From: JALZKA01 sp963721645
GTDB taxonomy: Bacteria; Actinomycetota; Thermoleophilia; Solirubrobacterales; 70-9
Direction: 5' to 3'
Length of the DNA: 64,000 nt
Assembly (NCBI GenBank): GCA_963721645.1
Contig: CAVRJK010000002.1
Span: forward strand, 992,001 to 1,056,000
Below the pieces are notes generated by a model, which did no database searches, was not told the origin of the DNA, and was given only the letters and a program-made list of their open reading frames with translations. Below are positions 50,682 to 58,838 of the stretch, piece by piece; positions within the stretch are counted from its first letter, which is position 1; the number at the start of each line of letters is the position of its first letter. A program made the position numbers and the translations under genes.

Positions 50682-51418
50682 GCACGCTCCGCCTCCTGAC
50701 TCTCTATCCGGATCAGATGAACATCTACGCCGACCGGGGCAACATCCTCTTCTGGCAACGGCGCTGCGAGTGGCGGGGCATCGGCTTCGAGCACGCGAGC
50801 GCCGGCCCCGGGGACAAGGTGGATGCGTCCGCGCACGACCTGATCTACATCGGAGGCGGACAGGACCGAGACCAGCAACTCGTTGCTGCCGACATGGTCG
50901 CGACCAAGCGACAGGGCCTGGCCGAAGCGGTCGAGGACGGCGCGGTTCTCCTGGCCGTCTGCGGCGGCTATCAGCTCTTGGGCCACTCCTACCAGTTGGG
51001 CGACGAGCGCATCGAAGGCCTTGGCCTCGCCGACCTCGAGACGGTGCGCTCGGACGGCCCGCGCCTGATCGGGAACGTCGCGATCGAGGTCGACCTCGGG
51101 ATCGGGCCGCGGACCCTCGCGGGCTTTGAGAACCATGGCGGCCGGACACACCTTGGAGAGGGCGCCACGCCACTTGGCCGAGTGATCAAGGGGCACGGAA
51201 ACGACGGCCGCTCCGGCTTCGAGGGCGTAAGACGCCTCAATCTCCTCGGCACTTACCTACACGGCCCGCTTCTGCCCAAGAACGCGTGGCTGGCCGATCG
51301 CTTGATCCAGCTTGCGATCGCAAGAAGCGAAGGCTCAGAGCCACAGCTCGAACCGCTCGACGACGGACTCGAGGCGGCAGGGCACGAAAACGCTCGCGCC
51401 GCCGCGATGCGCGGTTAA
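50678..51418 (+). CDS. gatD: Lipid II isoglutaminyl synthase, glutamine amidotransferase subunit GatD
   Basis: GatD frees ammonia from glutamine for MurT. LRLLTLYPDQMNIYADRGNI is the family start; the nucleophile Cys is in LAVCGGYQLLG and the His in GTYLHGPLLPKNAW. Substrate-contact residues near ENHGGRTH are present. The 246-residue length is standard. It overlaps the convergent DUF547 gene end by four bases. Confidence 0.95.
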   Translation: MSTLRLLTLYPDQMNIYADRGNILFWQRRCEWRGIGFEHASAGPGDKVDASAHDLIYIGGGQDRDQQLVAADMVATKRQGLAEAVEDGAVLLAVCGGYQLLGHSYQLGDERIEGLGLADLETVRSDGPRLIGNVAIEVDLGIGPRTLAGFENHGGRTHLGEGATPLGRVIKGHGNDGRSGFEGVRRLNLLGTYLHGPLLPKNAWLADRLIQLAIARSEGSEPQLEPLDDGLEAAGHENARAAAMRG

Positions 51419-52134
51419 TGCTCGCCGGGGACCGCGATCGTCCAGTCGTAGCGACGGTTGTAGGTGACCCGCCCGTCGAAGTCGTCTGAGCAGATCCAGG
51501 TCCGATCGGGCTCGGACAGGTAGCGAGCGGCAAAGCCGGACAGGAGATCGGAGGGTCGAAGGCCGCCGAAATCCGCCTTGTAGAGCTTCATCAGGTACGG
51601 CAACTCGACGCGCCCGGATTCCCGGTCGACCACCGTCTCGGTCTGGAGATATGCCCGCGTTGCACCATCCAGCTGCTCGTCGACGCGGCTCGGCTCATAC
51701 ACATGGATTGGAGGGCATGACACCGCGCCGCAGTTGAGCGCGAAGTGGATCCTTGGGTCGAGCTCGCCCGGCGCAGCCTCCCGGCGGCGGTCGCCGCGGC
51801 CAAGGGTCCGGCGGAGCGAGTACGGCGGGCGGGCGTTGAGACGCAGAACCCCATGTTCGATGTCGTTGAGGGAGAAGCGGTCCGGACCCACCCGGTAGCC
51901 CACCTTGCTGAACATGGAGCGCTGCCGCAGGAGGTTCCCGCTCTTCGGCCGCTCGGTGAACTCCCGGATGATTCGCGCGTTGTAGAGGTTGAGCCAGAAG
52001 GCCAGCCTCGCCTCGTCGCCTGTGATGCGAAAGGGATCGACTTCCTCCAACTGCGACTCGAAGACCCTCGCTCGGTCGCCTTCGCCCGCTCGGGCCGCCC
52101 CGATCAGCTCCTGGGAAACTTCCAACGCATCCAC
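51415..52134 (-). CDS. DUF547 family protein
   Basis: EARLAFWLNLYNARIIREF and DPRIHFALNCGAVSCPPIHVY are the DUF547 signature; a Cys in NCGAVSC and His in RIHFALN suggest a papain-like catalytic pair, as proposed for this family. FSLNDIEHGVLR is also conserved. There is no signal peptide in the 239-residue frame. Function unknown. Confidence 0.87.
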   Translation of the reverse strand: MDALEVSQELIGAARAGEGDRARVFESQLEEVDPFRITGDEARLAFWLNLYNARIIREFTERPKSGNLLRQRSMFSKVGYRVGPDRFSLNDIEHGVLRLNARPPYSLRRTLGRGDRRREAAPGELDPRIHFALNCGAVSCPPIHVYEPSRVDEQLDGATRAYLQTETVVDRESGRVELPYLMKLYKADFGGLRPSDLLSGFAARYLSEPDRTWICSDDFDGRVTYNRRYDWTIAVPGEH

Positions 52135-52229
52135 GGGCCTAGCCCGCCTCCTCGGTGGTGAGCTCTCGCGCCGCTACGGACAATGCTTGGATGACCACCC
52201 GCCCCATTGTCGCCGAGTCCGCTTGCGTA

Positions 52230-52628
52230 ATGTCCAGGGGCATGGGCAGAACTGCGGAAGATCTGGGCCGAGCGTTTGCCGAGGCGCTTTCGGTAAAGGA
52301 CTTCGACAGCGCGGCCAGACTGCTCGATCCGGCCGTCGATTTCAGGGCGCTGACGCCGAACATGAACTGGCAGGCGACCGGCCCCGACGAGGTGGTGCAG
52401 ACGGCTCTCCGGGAGTGGTTCGGGGAGAAGCACGAACTCGAGGGCATGATTTCGGTCGAAACCGGGAGCTTCGCCGACCGGGAGACCGTCGCGTACAGCT
52501 TCCGGGGCCGGAACGAAGAGGGCCCGTACGTCGTCGAACAGCAGGCTTACTTCACGACCGAGGGCGGGCGAATCAACTGGATCCGCATCCTGTGCTCCGG
52601 GATCCGGCCGTCCGATCCTGCGAGCTAG
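52230..52628 (+). CDS. NTF2-like (SnoaL-type) protein
   Basis: The 132-residue protein shows the cone-shaped NTF2 fold pattern: helix AEDLGRAFAEALSVKDFDSAARLL, DPAVDFRALTPNMNWQATGPDEV, and strands ETVAYSFRGRNEEGPYVVEQQAYFTTEGGRINWIRIL. Such proteins are small isomerases, hydrolases or binding domains. Start ATG 52230 or ATG 52242; the longer frame to 52155 is not supported by the fold. Confidence 0.72.
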   Translation: MSRGMGRTAEDLGRAFAEALSVKDFDSAARLLDPAVDFRALTPNMNWQATGPDEVVQTALREWFGEKHELEGMISVETGSFADRETVAYSFRGRNEEGPYVVEQQAYFTTEGGRINWIRILCSGIRPSDPAS

Positions 52629-52678
52629 AGCTCTTTAGAGCATCCGGTAGCCCCGGTCATCCTCCTCGCTCGTGTCCG

Positions 52679-53110
52679 TCATCGGCCCGTCGAGCCGAAG
52701 CCTCCCTGGCCCCGCTCCGAGTCGGAAAGCGCCTCCATCTCAATCGGCTCGAGCGACGCGAAAGGCACAACGAGGAGCTGAGCGATCCGATCACCTTCTG
52801 CGATCTCGAACGCATCGTCGCGATCCGTGTTGAGGAGCAGCACGCGGACCTCGCCGCGGTAGCCGGCGTCGATGAGTCCCGGAGCGTTGACCAGAGAGAT
52901 GCCGTGCTTGGCCGCCCATCCCGACCGGGGAAGCACCAGACCCGCGTGCCCTTCCGGAATCTCAACCGCGACCCCCGTACCGACGCCGGCGCGTGCACCG
53001 GCCTCGATGCGCGCCGGCTCGGACGCGTAAAGGTCAAGGCCGGCGTCCCCGGTCGTGGCACGGGTGGGCAGCTTGGCGGTCGCGACAAGACGCCGAACCG
53101 GGAGATTCAC
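52679..53110 (-). CDS. dut: Deoxyuridine 5'-triphosphate nucleotidohydrolase
   Basis: Dut hydrolyses dUTP to dUMP and keeps uracil out of DNA. All five motifs are visible: GDAGLDLYA, PRSGWAAKHG, GLIDAGYRGEVRV (catalytic Asp), GDRIAQLLV and the glycine-rich GQGGFGSTG tail. It is a trimeric 143-residue form. The start overlaps the hflX stop by four bases. Confidence 0.96.
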   Translation of the reverse strand: MNLPVRRLVATAKLPTRATTGDAGLDLYASEPARIEAGARAGVGTGVAVEIPEGHAGLVLPRSGWAAKHGISLVNAPGLIDAGYRGEVRVLLLNTDRDDAFEIAEGDRIAQLLVVPFASLEPIEMEALSDSERGQGGFGSTGR

Positions 53111-54432
53111 GACGCCGCCCGGCCGTCGGCCGTGAACTCGGAGAAGCGGTGCGCAAGCGCCTTCGGAACCTTGGCGTGCACCCGCACGCCTTCCGGGCTT
53201 TCCTCGCGCTCGAGGTCGCCTGCAAGCTCGTAGAGCTCGGCGAGGCGTGCGCCCTCCGCATAGGGGACCAAAAGCTCCATCGGCTCCAAGGTGCGCTCGA
53301 ACTCGGTTGCGATGTGCTCGCGCAGCTCGTCGAGGCCCTCTCCCGTCTCGGCAGAGATCCCGACGGCGTCGCGGCGGCCGACGAGAACGCGGCGGCGTTC
53401 CGCATCGTCGAGCAGGTCAAGCTTGTTGAAGACCAGCAGCCTGGGCCGGTCGCCCGCCTCCATCTCCTCCAGAACAGATTCAACCGCGGCGATCGAGCCT
53501 GCGCGCTGCTCGTCGGGCTCGGAAGCGTCCACCACATGGACGATGAGGTCCGCGAGCCGGGTCTCTTCGAGCGTTGCCTTGAAGGCTTCGACCAGCTGAT
53601 GCGGGAGCTTGCGGATGAACCCGACCGTGTCGGTCAGGAGGTAGCGGCGCCCCTCGTGCTCGTAGGCGCGGGTCGTCGGATCGAGCGTGTGGAAGAGGCG
53701 CGAGCCCACGCCAACCTCCGCGCCCGTCAAGGCGTTCAGCAGGGTCGACTTGCCGGCATTCGTGTAGCCGGCCAGCGCCACCGCGGGGACCGCCGACGAC
53801 TCGCGCTTGGAGCGCATCGTCTGGCGCCCCAGCTCGACGTGCTCGAGCTTTCGCCGAAGCGCGGTGATCCGGTCACGCGCCAGGCGGCGATCGGTCTCGA
53901 TCTGGGACTCGCCCGGTCCTCTGGTGCCGATGCCGCCGTCCATGCGCCCAGCGCCAAGGCGCTCGAGGTGCGTCCACAGCCCTCGCATACGCGCGAGGTT
54001 GTACTCCAACTGGGCGAGCTCCACCTGAAGCTTCCCCTCGGCCGAGTGGGCGTGGTCGGCGAAGATGTCCAGGATCACCGCGGTCCGGTCGATCACGGGA
54101 ACATCGAGCGCTGCCTCCAGGTTTCGCTCCTGTCGCGGCATCAGCTCGTCGTCACAGGCGACGAGGTTCGCGCCCGAAGCTTTGATCGCGTCCTTTACCT
54201 CCGCCAGCTTGCCGCGACCCAGGTAGCGGTCGGGGTCTGGCTTGTCGCGCATCTGGACCACCTCTCCCGTCGTGGCGACGCCGGCCGTGCGCAGAAGCTC
54301 CTTCAGCTCGGCGAGCGGGTCGTCGTCGAGCGCAACGGCTTGTGGCAGAGCGCCGATCGCGAGCGCGCGCTGACGCGCCCGCGGCTTGCGCAGAAGTGCT
54401 TGCGAGCCCTTGGACCTGTCGGTTGCCTCCAC
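53107..54432 (-). CDS. hflX: GTPase HflX
   Basis: HflX splits stalled or hibernating ribosomes. The N-terminal nucleotide-binding domain and linker have DKPDPDRYLGRGKLAEV, ELMPRQERNLE, then GGIGTRGPGESQIETDRR. The G domain shows ALAGYTNAGKSTLLNAL, DTVGFIRKLPHQLVEAF, NKLDLLDD and SAETGEGLDEL. Start is GTG 54432, with TACAAT ending 7 bases upstream. Confidence 0.95.
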   Translation of the reverse strand: MEATDRSKGSQALLRKPRARQRALAIGALPQAVALDDDPLAELKELLRTAGVATTGEVVQMRDKPDPDRYLGRGKLAEVKDAIKASGANLVACDDELMPRQERNLEAALDVPVIDRTAVILDIFADHAHSAEGKLQVELAQLEYNLARMRGLWTHLERLGAGRMDGGIGTRGPGESQIETDRRLARDRITALRRKLEHVELGRQTMRSKRESSAVPAVALAGYTNAGKSTLLNALTGAEVGVGSRLFHTLDPTTRAYEHEGRRYLLTDTVGFIRKLPHQLVEAFKATLEETRLADLIVHVVDASEPDEQRAGSIAAVESVLEEMEAGDRPRLLVFNKLDLLDDAERRRVLVGRRDAVGISAETGEGLDELREHIATEFERTLEPMELLVPYAEGARLAELYELAGDLEREESPEGVRVHAKVPKALAHRFSEFTADGRAAS

Positions 54433-54439
54433 CCGACCG

Positions 54440-54445
54440 ATTGTA
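54440..54445 (-). promoter_or_regulatory. Candidate -10 hexamer (TACAAT) of hflX-dut
   Basis: On the minus strand TACAAT ends 7 bases before GTG 54432. It is the best match to TATAAT among the hexamers found. Confidence 0.5.
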
Positions 54446-54463
54446 GGCGCGACTACGGCCCTC

Positions 54464-55390
54464 CTAAGGGCAGACGTAGGGTGAGCTCGGCAGCCGCTTG
54501 GCGGTCAGGCCGATGTCGCCGATGAAGGGCAGCGCGCCCACGCCACATGCGTCTTCGACCGATTCGTCCACCGCGGACCCCGCTGAGCGCTTCGTGTAGT
54601 TGGTGGCCGTGGTGAAGATTCCGAGGTCGTTCATCCGCGTGAGATCTCCAAGTGCCTCGTTGCGATCGCGACTCGAGTTGCGCACGTACCTTCGCTTGTC
54701 GAAGTCGAAGGTCCAGGTCACGTCCTCGCGGTTCCACCCGTCCAGATGACCGTCGTCGAGGATTCCGAACTTCTTGAGCCCCCAGTAGCCGTTCTGGGCA
54801 AACAAGAGCCGGTCTCCCCCGTCGACGAGGTCGCCCAGGCGGGACACGAGGTCGCGCATTCCCGCTCGCTGCTCCTTGTGTCTGTTTGGCTCGATCATGT
54901 CCACGTTGTCGAGAAAGAGGCCGTCGAAGCCCTTGTCGAGCATGTCCGGCGCGATCTCGCCGGCGAGCCGGTCGCGGAGACCCCGCTTCGAAACGTCGGC
55001 AAACCACTCGTCCTTCCAGTCCTGCCACGCCGCGAGGCGGTAGCGCTTGACATCTGAGTACCAGCCGCGCCACTTCTCGATCGTGCCAACGCTCAGATAG
55101 GCCAGAACGGTGGCTCCTTCGTTCTTGAGGGCGTCGACTTCGGCAGCGGAGGCCTCCTCCCCATCCACGACGACGATGTCGTATGCACCGAGCCGGTCCG
55201 CAACCTCGGAAGCGTTGCCGGCCAGCATCCCGTTGCCGATGCCGAAGGCAAACGAGTCGGCGCCGGTCAGGAGCGGGTTGCCCGAACCACCGGCGCCGGC
55301 CTGAGGTGCGAGCGCTGCCAGCGTCGCCGAGACCATCAGGGCATAAATCAACGCCGGTCGCATCACCTTCGATATCGACTGCCTGCCCAC
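54464..55390 (-). CDS. Secreted GH114-like glycoside hydrolase candidate
   Basis: After a signal peptide (ALIYALMVSATLAALAPQAGA) the protein shows the GH114/TM1410-type barrel: YDIVVVDGEEASAAEVDALKNEGATVLAYLSVGTIEKWRGWY, then GFDGLFLDNVDM, LFAQNGYWGLKKFGIL and FTTATNYTKRS. Asp in FLDNVD and Glu in SVGTIEKW are plausible catalytic residues. Known relatives cleave alpha-1,4 polygalactosamine. GTG 55390 is the start. Confidence 0.75.
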   Translation of the reverse strand: MGRQSISKVMRPALIYALMVSATLAALAPQAGAGGSGNPLLTGADSFAFGIGNGMLAGNASEVADRLGAYDIVVVDGEEASAAEVDALKNEGATVLAYLSVGTIEKWRGWYSDVKRYRLAAWQDWKDEWFADVSKRGLRDRLAGEIAPDMLDKGFDGLFLDNVDMIEPNRHKEQRAGMRDLVSRLGDLVDGGDRLLFAQNGYWGLKKFGILDDGHLDGWNREDVTWTFDFDKRRYVRNSSRDRNEALGDLTRMNDLGIFTTATNYTKRSAGSAVDESVEDACGVGALPFIGDIGLTAKRLPSSPYVCP

Positions 55391-55398
55391 AGAGGCTG

Positions 55399-55408
55399 AG
55401 GATAGGCT
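55399..55408. promoter_or_regulatory. Overlapping divergent -10 hexamers
   Basis: On the plus strand TAGGCT (55403-55408) ends 8 bases before GTG 55417. On the minus strand TATCCT (55399-55404) ends 8 bases before GTG 55390. The two share bases 55403-55404, so the promoters should interfere. Confidence 0.5.
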
Positions 55409-55416
55409 TGAACCCA

Positions 55417-56394
55417 GTGAGGGTCTTCGTCACCGGGGGAACCGGCTTTATCGGCGGTCACGTCGTGCGGATGCTCCGAGAACGTGGCGACGAGGTCACA
55501 GCGCTGGTTCGCTCGCCCGAGAAGGCCCGCGCGCTGAGCGACCTCGGCGCGGAGCTCGTCGAGGGAGATATCTCTGAGCGCGCGCAGCTCGCCGCGGCGA
55601 TGCAGGGCTCCGATGCGGCTATCCACGGTGCGGCTATCTACGAGATCGGCATCCCAAGGTCGAGGCGCGAGCCCATGTACGAGGCGAACGTCGTCGGGAC
55701 CCGGAACGCGCTCGGCGCAGCGCTTGACGCCGGCATTCCGCGAGTCGTCTACGTCTCGACGATCGGTGCCTTCGGCAACACGCGCGGCGAGGTCGTCGAC
55801 GAAACGTACGACCACCCGGGCCAGGGCTTTACCTCCTACTACGAGGAGACCAAGTACGAAGCGCATCAGGTTGCCAAGGGCCTCATCTCCGACGGACTGC
55901 CCTGCGTGATGGTTCAGCCGGGTGGCGTCTACGGCCCCGACGACCACTCGGCCATCGGCAAGCAGATCCTGGACTTCGCCTCGGGCCGGATGCCGTTCGT
56001 CGCGTTCCCTCACGTCGGGATGAACATGGTCCATGTCGAAGACACCGCGGCAGGCGTGCTGCTGGCGCTCGACAAGGGAGAGATCGGCGAGTCCTACGTC
56101 CTCGGCGGAGAGATCACGACGATGCGCGGCATCATGGACACGGCTGCCAAGGTGATGGGAAGGCGCGAGCCCCGCGGAAACATCCCCACCGGCCTGCTCA
56201 AGGCCATAGCTCCCGCCGGGCCCGTGATCGGCAAGCTCATGGGTCAACCGCCCAATATGCGTGAGCTCATCTCTTCATCCGACGGCGTCACCTTCTGGGC
56301 CTCCTCGGACAAGGCGGAGGCCAAGCTCGGATATCAGCCGCGGCCGCTCGAGCGCGGTCTGCGCGAGACTCTCGAAGCCGAGGGCAAGCTCTAG
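55417..56394 (+). CDS. NAD-dependent epimerase/dehydratase (extended SDR)
   Basis: The NAD loop FVTGGTGFIGGHVVRML opens the protein. VEGDISERAQLAAAMQGSDAAIHGAAIYE, VYVSTIGAFG and the catalytic pair in SYYEETKYEAHQ (YxxxK) follow. It resembles dihydroflavonol-reductase-like SDRs that act on small carbonyl or sugar substrates. The actual substrate is unknown. GTG 55417 gives 325 residues. Confidence 0.87.
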   Translation: MRVFVTGGTGFIGGHVVRMLRERGDEVTALVRSPEKARALSDLGAELVEGDISERAQLAAAMQGSDAAIHGAAIYEIGIPRSRREPMYEANVVGTRNALGAALDAGIPRVVYVSTIGAFGNTRGEVVDETYDHPGQGFTSYYEETKYEAHQVAKGLISDGLPCVMVQPGGVYGPDDHSAIGKQILDFASGRMPFVAFPHVGMNMVHVEDTAAGVLLALDKGEIGESYVLGGEITTMRGIMDTAAKVMGRREPRGNIPTGLLKAIAPAGPVIGKLMGQPPNMRELISSSDGVTFWASSDKAEAKLGYQPRPLERGLRETLEAEGKL

Positions 56395-56398
56395 CCGC

Positions 56399-57535
56399 CT
56401 ACGGCGTGTAGCGCCGTATCTCCAGCCGGGCGCTCCGGATCTTGGCCACGTCCCCCGGCCTCCAGGTGCGGCCCGTCGTGTACTCCTCCTGGAAGCCGAC
56501 GAAGAAGTTCATGTAAAGGGGCACCCACGGCCCTTCGTCCTGGTTCGGATGGCGCTTCGAGTTGGCGAGAATTCGGACGAAGGCACCCTTCTCGATCGCG
56601 CACGGCGACTTGAATCCGCTTCGTCCCTGCGTGCAGTTGAAGCCGTTCTTTGCGGTGACGAGTCCATTCCTGGTGGCTACGGAGAGCGGGATGCCGTGGT
56701 TGTTGGACGAACCTCGCGTTTCAGAGAGGACGACCTGACCCTGGGTGAGCACGTTGTATGGGAGGTGGCCGATCGAGCTCGTGACGCGGCCCTCGACGGC
56801 CAGTACCTCACCTTGCGTCAGGCGGTCCAGCCGAATGGAGGCGACAGTCACCTCGCGGGTGTCGTTGGGGTTGATATCCACCTTCTTGACGATTGGCCTG
56901 GTGGACTTCGACTCCTCGTGTTCGTACGTCTCGCCGGGCGAGAAGACTCCGACGCTCAGCGTCGCCCGCCGCTGGGCGATTCCCTGGTCCTGGTCGGCAC
57001 CGATCACGAGCTTGTTACCGCTGACCGCGTTCTTATGCGAAGCCTCGAGAACGAGGTTGAGCGAGCAGGACGGAGCGCACGGGGGCGTGCGCTTGAGAGT
57101 CTCAGAGCGGTGCAGGGTGAGAACGCAATGGTGATTGCGGTTGGGCAGATCCTGCGAGCAGGTGATTCGATCCGGGTTTCCGACAGGCGTCCCCTTCCTG
57201 CTCTTGCCGTCAGCGAGCACCAGCTTGGCGTCGACCTTGGGGCTGTAGCGGTAGATCTTGCCGACGCACTTGGGGATCGGCTCCAGACAGGTGACCGAGA
57301 CCTCCACCTCGCTGAAGGCTTCCAGCGTGTCCCCTTCCTGCACCGGGCCGAGGTCGTCGCTCTGAACCTGGACGATGGTCCTGGGCGCTCCCTTCTTGGT
57401 GATGGGGATCGTCTTCTCGAGCTCCGGCGTCTTGTTCTGGTTGATGCCGGTTTCCGGAACGCCGGCCGAACCTGCCCAGGCAAGGGAGACCGCGCTCGTG
57501 GCGGCGGCCAACACGATGAGAGCTCCTCGCTTCAC
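56399..57535 (-). CDS. Secreted protein of unknown function
   Basis: A signal peptide (residues 1-21, ALIVLAAATSAVSLAWA) precedes a beta-rich protein with seven or more cysteines, several in pairs (CLEPIPKC, CAPSC and later CTQ with CAI), suggesting disulfides outside the cell. Repeated strand patterns (RVTVASIRLDRL, LAVEGRVTSSIGHL) suggest two jelly-roll-like domains. I do not recognise a family. The nearby DMT gene is upstream on the same strand. Confidence 0.72.
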   Translation of the reverse strand: MKRGALIVLAAATSAVSLAWAGSAGVPETGINQNKTPELEKTIPITKKGAPRTIVQVQSDDLGPVQEGDTLEAFSEVEVSVTCLEPIPKCVGKIYRYSPKVDAKLVLADGKSRKGTPVGNPDRITCSQDLPNRNHHCVLTLHRSETLKRTPPCAPSCSLNLVLEASHKNAVSGNKLVIGADQDQGIAQRRATLSVGVFSPGETYEHEESKSTRPIVKKVDINPNDTREVTVASIRLDRLTQGEVLAVEGRVTSSIGHLPYNVLTQGQVVLSETRGSSNNHGIPLSVATRNGLVTAKNGFNCTQGRSGFKSPCAIEKGAFVRILANSKRHPNQDEGPWVPLYMNFFVGFQEEYTTGRTWRPGDVAKIRSARLEIRRYTP

Positions 57536-57554
57536 AGAGGGTTCATCGGCAGGC

Positions 57555-58424
57555 TCAGGCCGGCGCTGGAATGCGGTCCGAGGTGCGAGGTGCCGGGATC
57601 AGGACAGCGGCCGCTATCACCGCGCAGAAGGCCGCGGCGCGAGCGATGATGCCCAGCGCGTCGGCGCCGATCGGATCCCCGAAGACGAGGATCCCGCCGG
57701 CTATCGCCGAGATGTTGGCCGCGATCGAAGACAGCGCGATGACTTGAATCGGCGGGCCGATCTGGAGCCCGCGAGCGAGGGCAAAGAAGGCCAGGAGTCC
57801 AGCGATGACGGTGAGGACGCTCCATGGGCTGACGAGCGCCAGCAGGCCGTCTGAGGCAACGCCGCCAGTGAGCGCCTTCGTCGACACGTTGCCGACGCCC
57901 ACGAGGATTCCAGCAGCGACACCGAGCATGACGCCACTCCGCTCGTGGTCGGCGCCCTTGGAGCCGCGGTGAAGGAGCATCGCGCCGACCGCTACGAGGC
58001 CACCTTCAAAGGCAAGAAGCGCGGCGAAGGAGTACGCGGAGTGGACCTCTGAGGCCTCGGCCGTGACCGCCAGCCAAGCGAGGCCGAAGGCCGAGAGGAA
58101 AAGCCCGGCCCACTCACGACGGCCTAGACGGATCCCGAAGAACTTCTGCGCGGGCAGTGCGAGGAGTGCCAATCCGCCGGCCGTGACGACCTGCACCATC
58201 GAGAGCGGCGCGAGCGCCATGGCGGCAACGTGGAAACCCCAGGCGACCGCGGCGACCGCGAAGCCGATGAGCCACCACTTGGAGCGAAACAGAGCGATCG
58301 CACTCTGAAGTGGGCGGGTGAAGCGAACGGTCGGTGCGCTTGTGGCACCGCGGTGCTTGCAGAGAATCGCCACGTTGGCGGCAAGGGCCGAGGCGACGGC
58401 GAAGATGATCCCTAGTTCCGACAC
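57555..58424 (-). CDS. DMT-superfamily (EamA-like) transporter
   Basis: The 289-residue protein has about ten hydrophobic segments in two halves, each of the EamA type (LGIIFAVASALAANVAILCKHRG and GVMLGVAAGILVGVGNVSTKALTGG). These belong to the drug/metabolite transporter superfamily; the substrate cannot be told. It ends 20 bases before the secreted-protein gene. Confidence 0.87.
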   Translation of the reverse strand: MSELGIIFAVASALAANVAILCKHRGATSAPTVRFTRPLQSAIALFRSKWWLIGFAVAAVAWGFHVAAMALAPLSMVQVVTAGGLALLALPAQKFFGIRLGRREWAGLFLSAFGLAWLAVTAEASEVHSAYSFAALLAFEGGLVAVGAMLLHRGSKGADHERSGVMLGVAAGILVGVGNVSTKALTGGVASDGLLALVSPWSVLTVIAGLLAFFALARGLQIGPPIQVIALSSIAANISAIAGGILVFGDPIGADALGIIARAAAFCAVIAAAVLIPAPRTSDRIPAPA

Positions 58425-58473
58425 AGCACAATTGGCTTCGACCCGATCGTGCTTGCGCTTGAAGGTTCTGGAC

Positions 58474-58833
58474 TTATTTGGACGCTTTCAGCGCCTCCGC
58501 CTCGATCTCGACCATCCAGCGCTCGTCCAGCAGCCGGGCAACCACGACCATCGACGTCACCGGCCTGGCTTCTCCGAAGACCTCGCTGTGCACTGCTCCG
58601 ACAGCGTCGGCAACAGCCGAATCCGTGATGAAGATGCGAGTCCTGACCACGTCGGCAGCCGTCACTCCGTGGGCCTCGAGAGCCTCGACGATGATCTCGC
58701 AACACCTTCGAGCTTGAACGCTCGGGTCAAGCTCTACTCGCCCGTCGGGCCAGACCGGCGCGGTACCCGACACCAGTACCCTGTCGCCGGCTTGAATCGC
58801 CCGGCGGTACCCGTAGCGGTCCTCGAGCTCCAC
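58474..58833 (-). CDS. RidA/YjgF family protein
   Basis: RAIQAGDRVLVSGTAPV, CCEIIVEALEAHGVTAADVVRTRIFITD and FGEARPVTSMVVVARLLDERWMVEIEAEAL are typical. RidA deaminases break down reactive enamine/imine intermediates made by PLP enzymes. The conserved Arg is in VRTRIFITD. It lies 5 bases after dapL on the same strand, so it may guard the PLP enzymes here. Confidence 0.93.
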   Translation of the reverse strand: MELEDRYGYRRAIQAGDRVLVSGTAPVWPDGRVELDPSVQARRCCEIIVEALEAHGVTAADVVRTRIFITDSAVADAVGAVHSEVFGEARPVTSMVVVARLLDERWMVEIEAEALKASK

Positions 58834-58838
58834 GGCAC

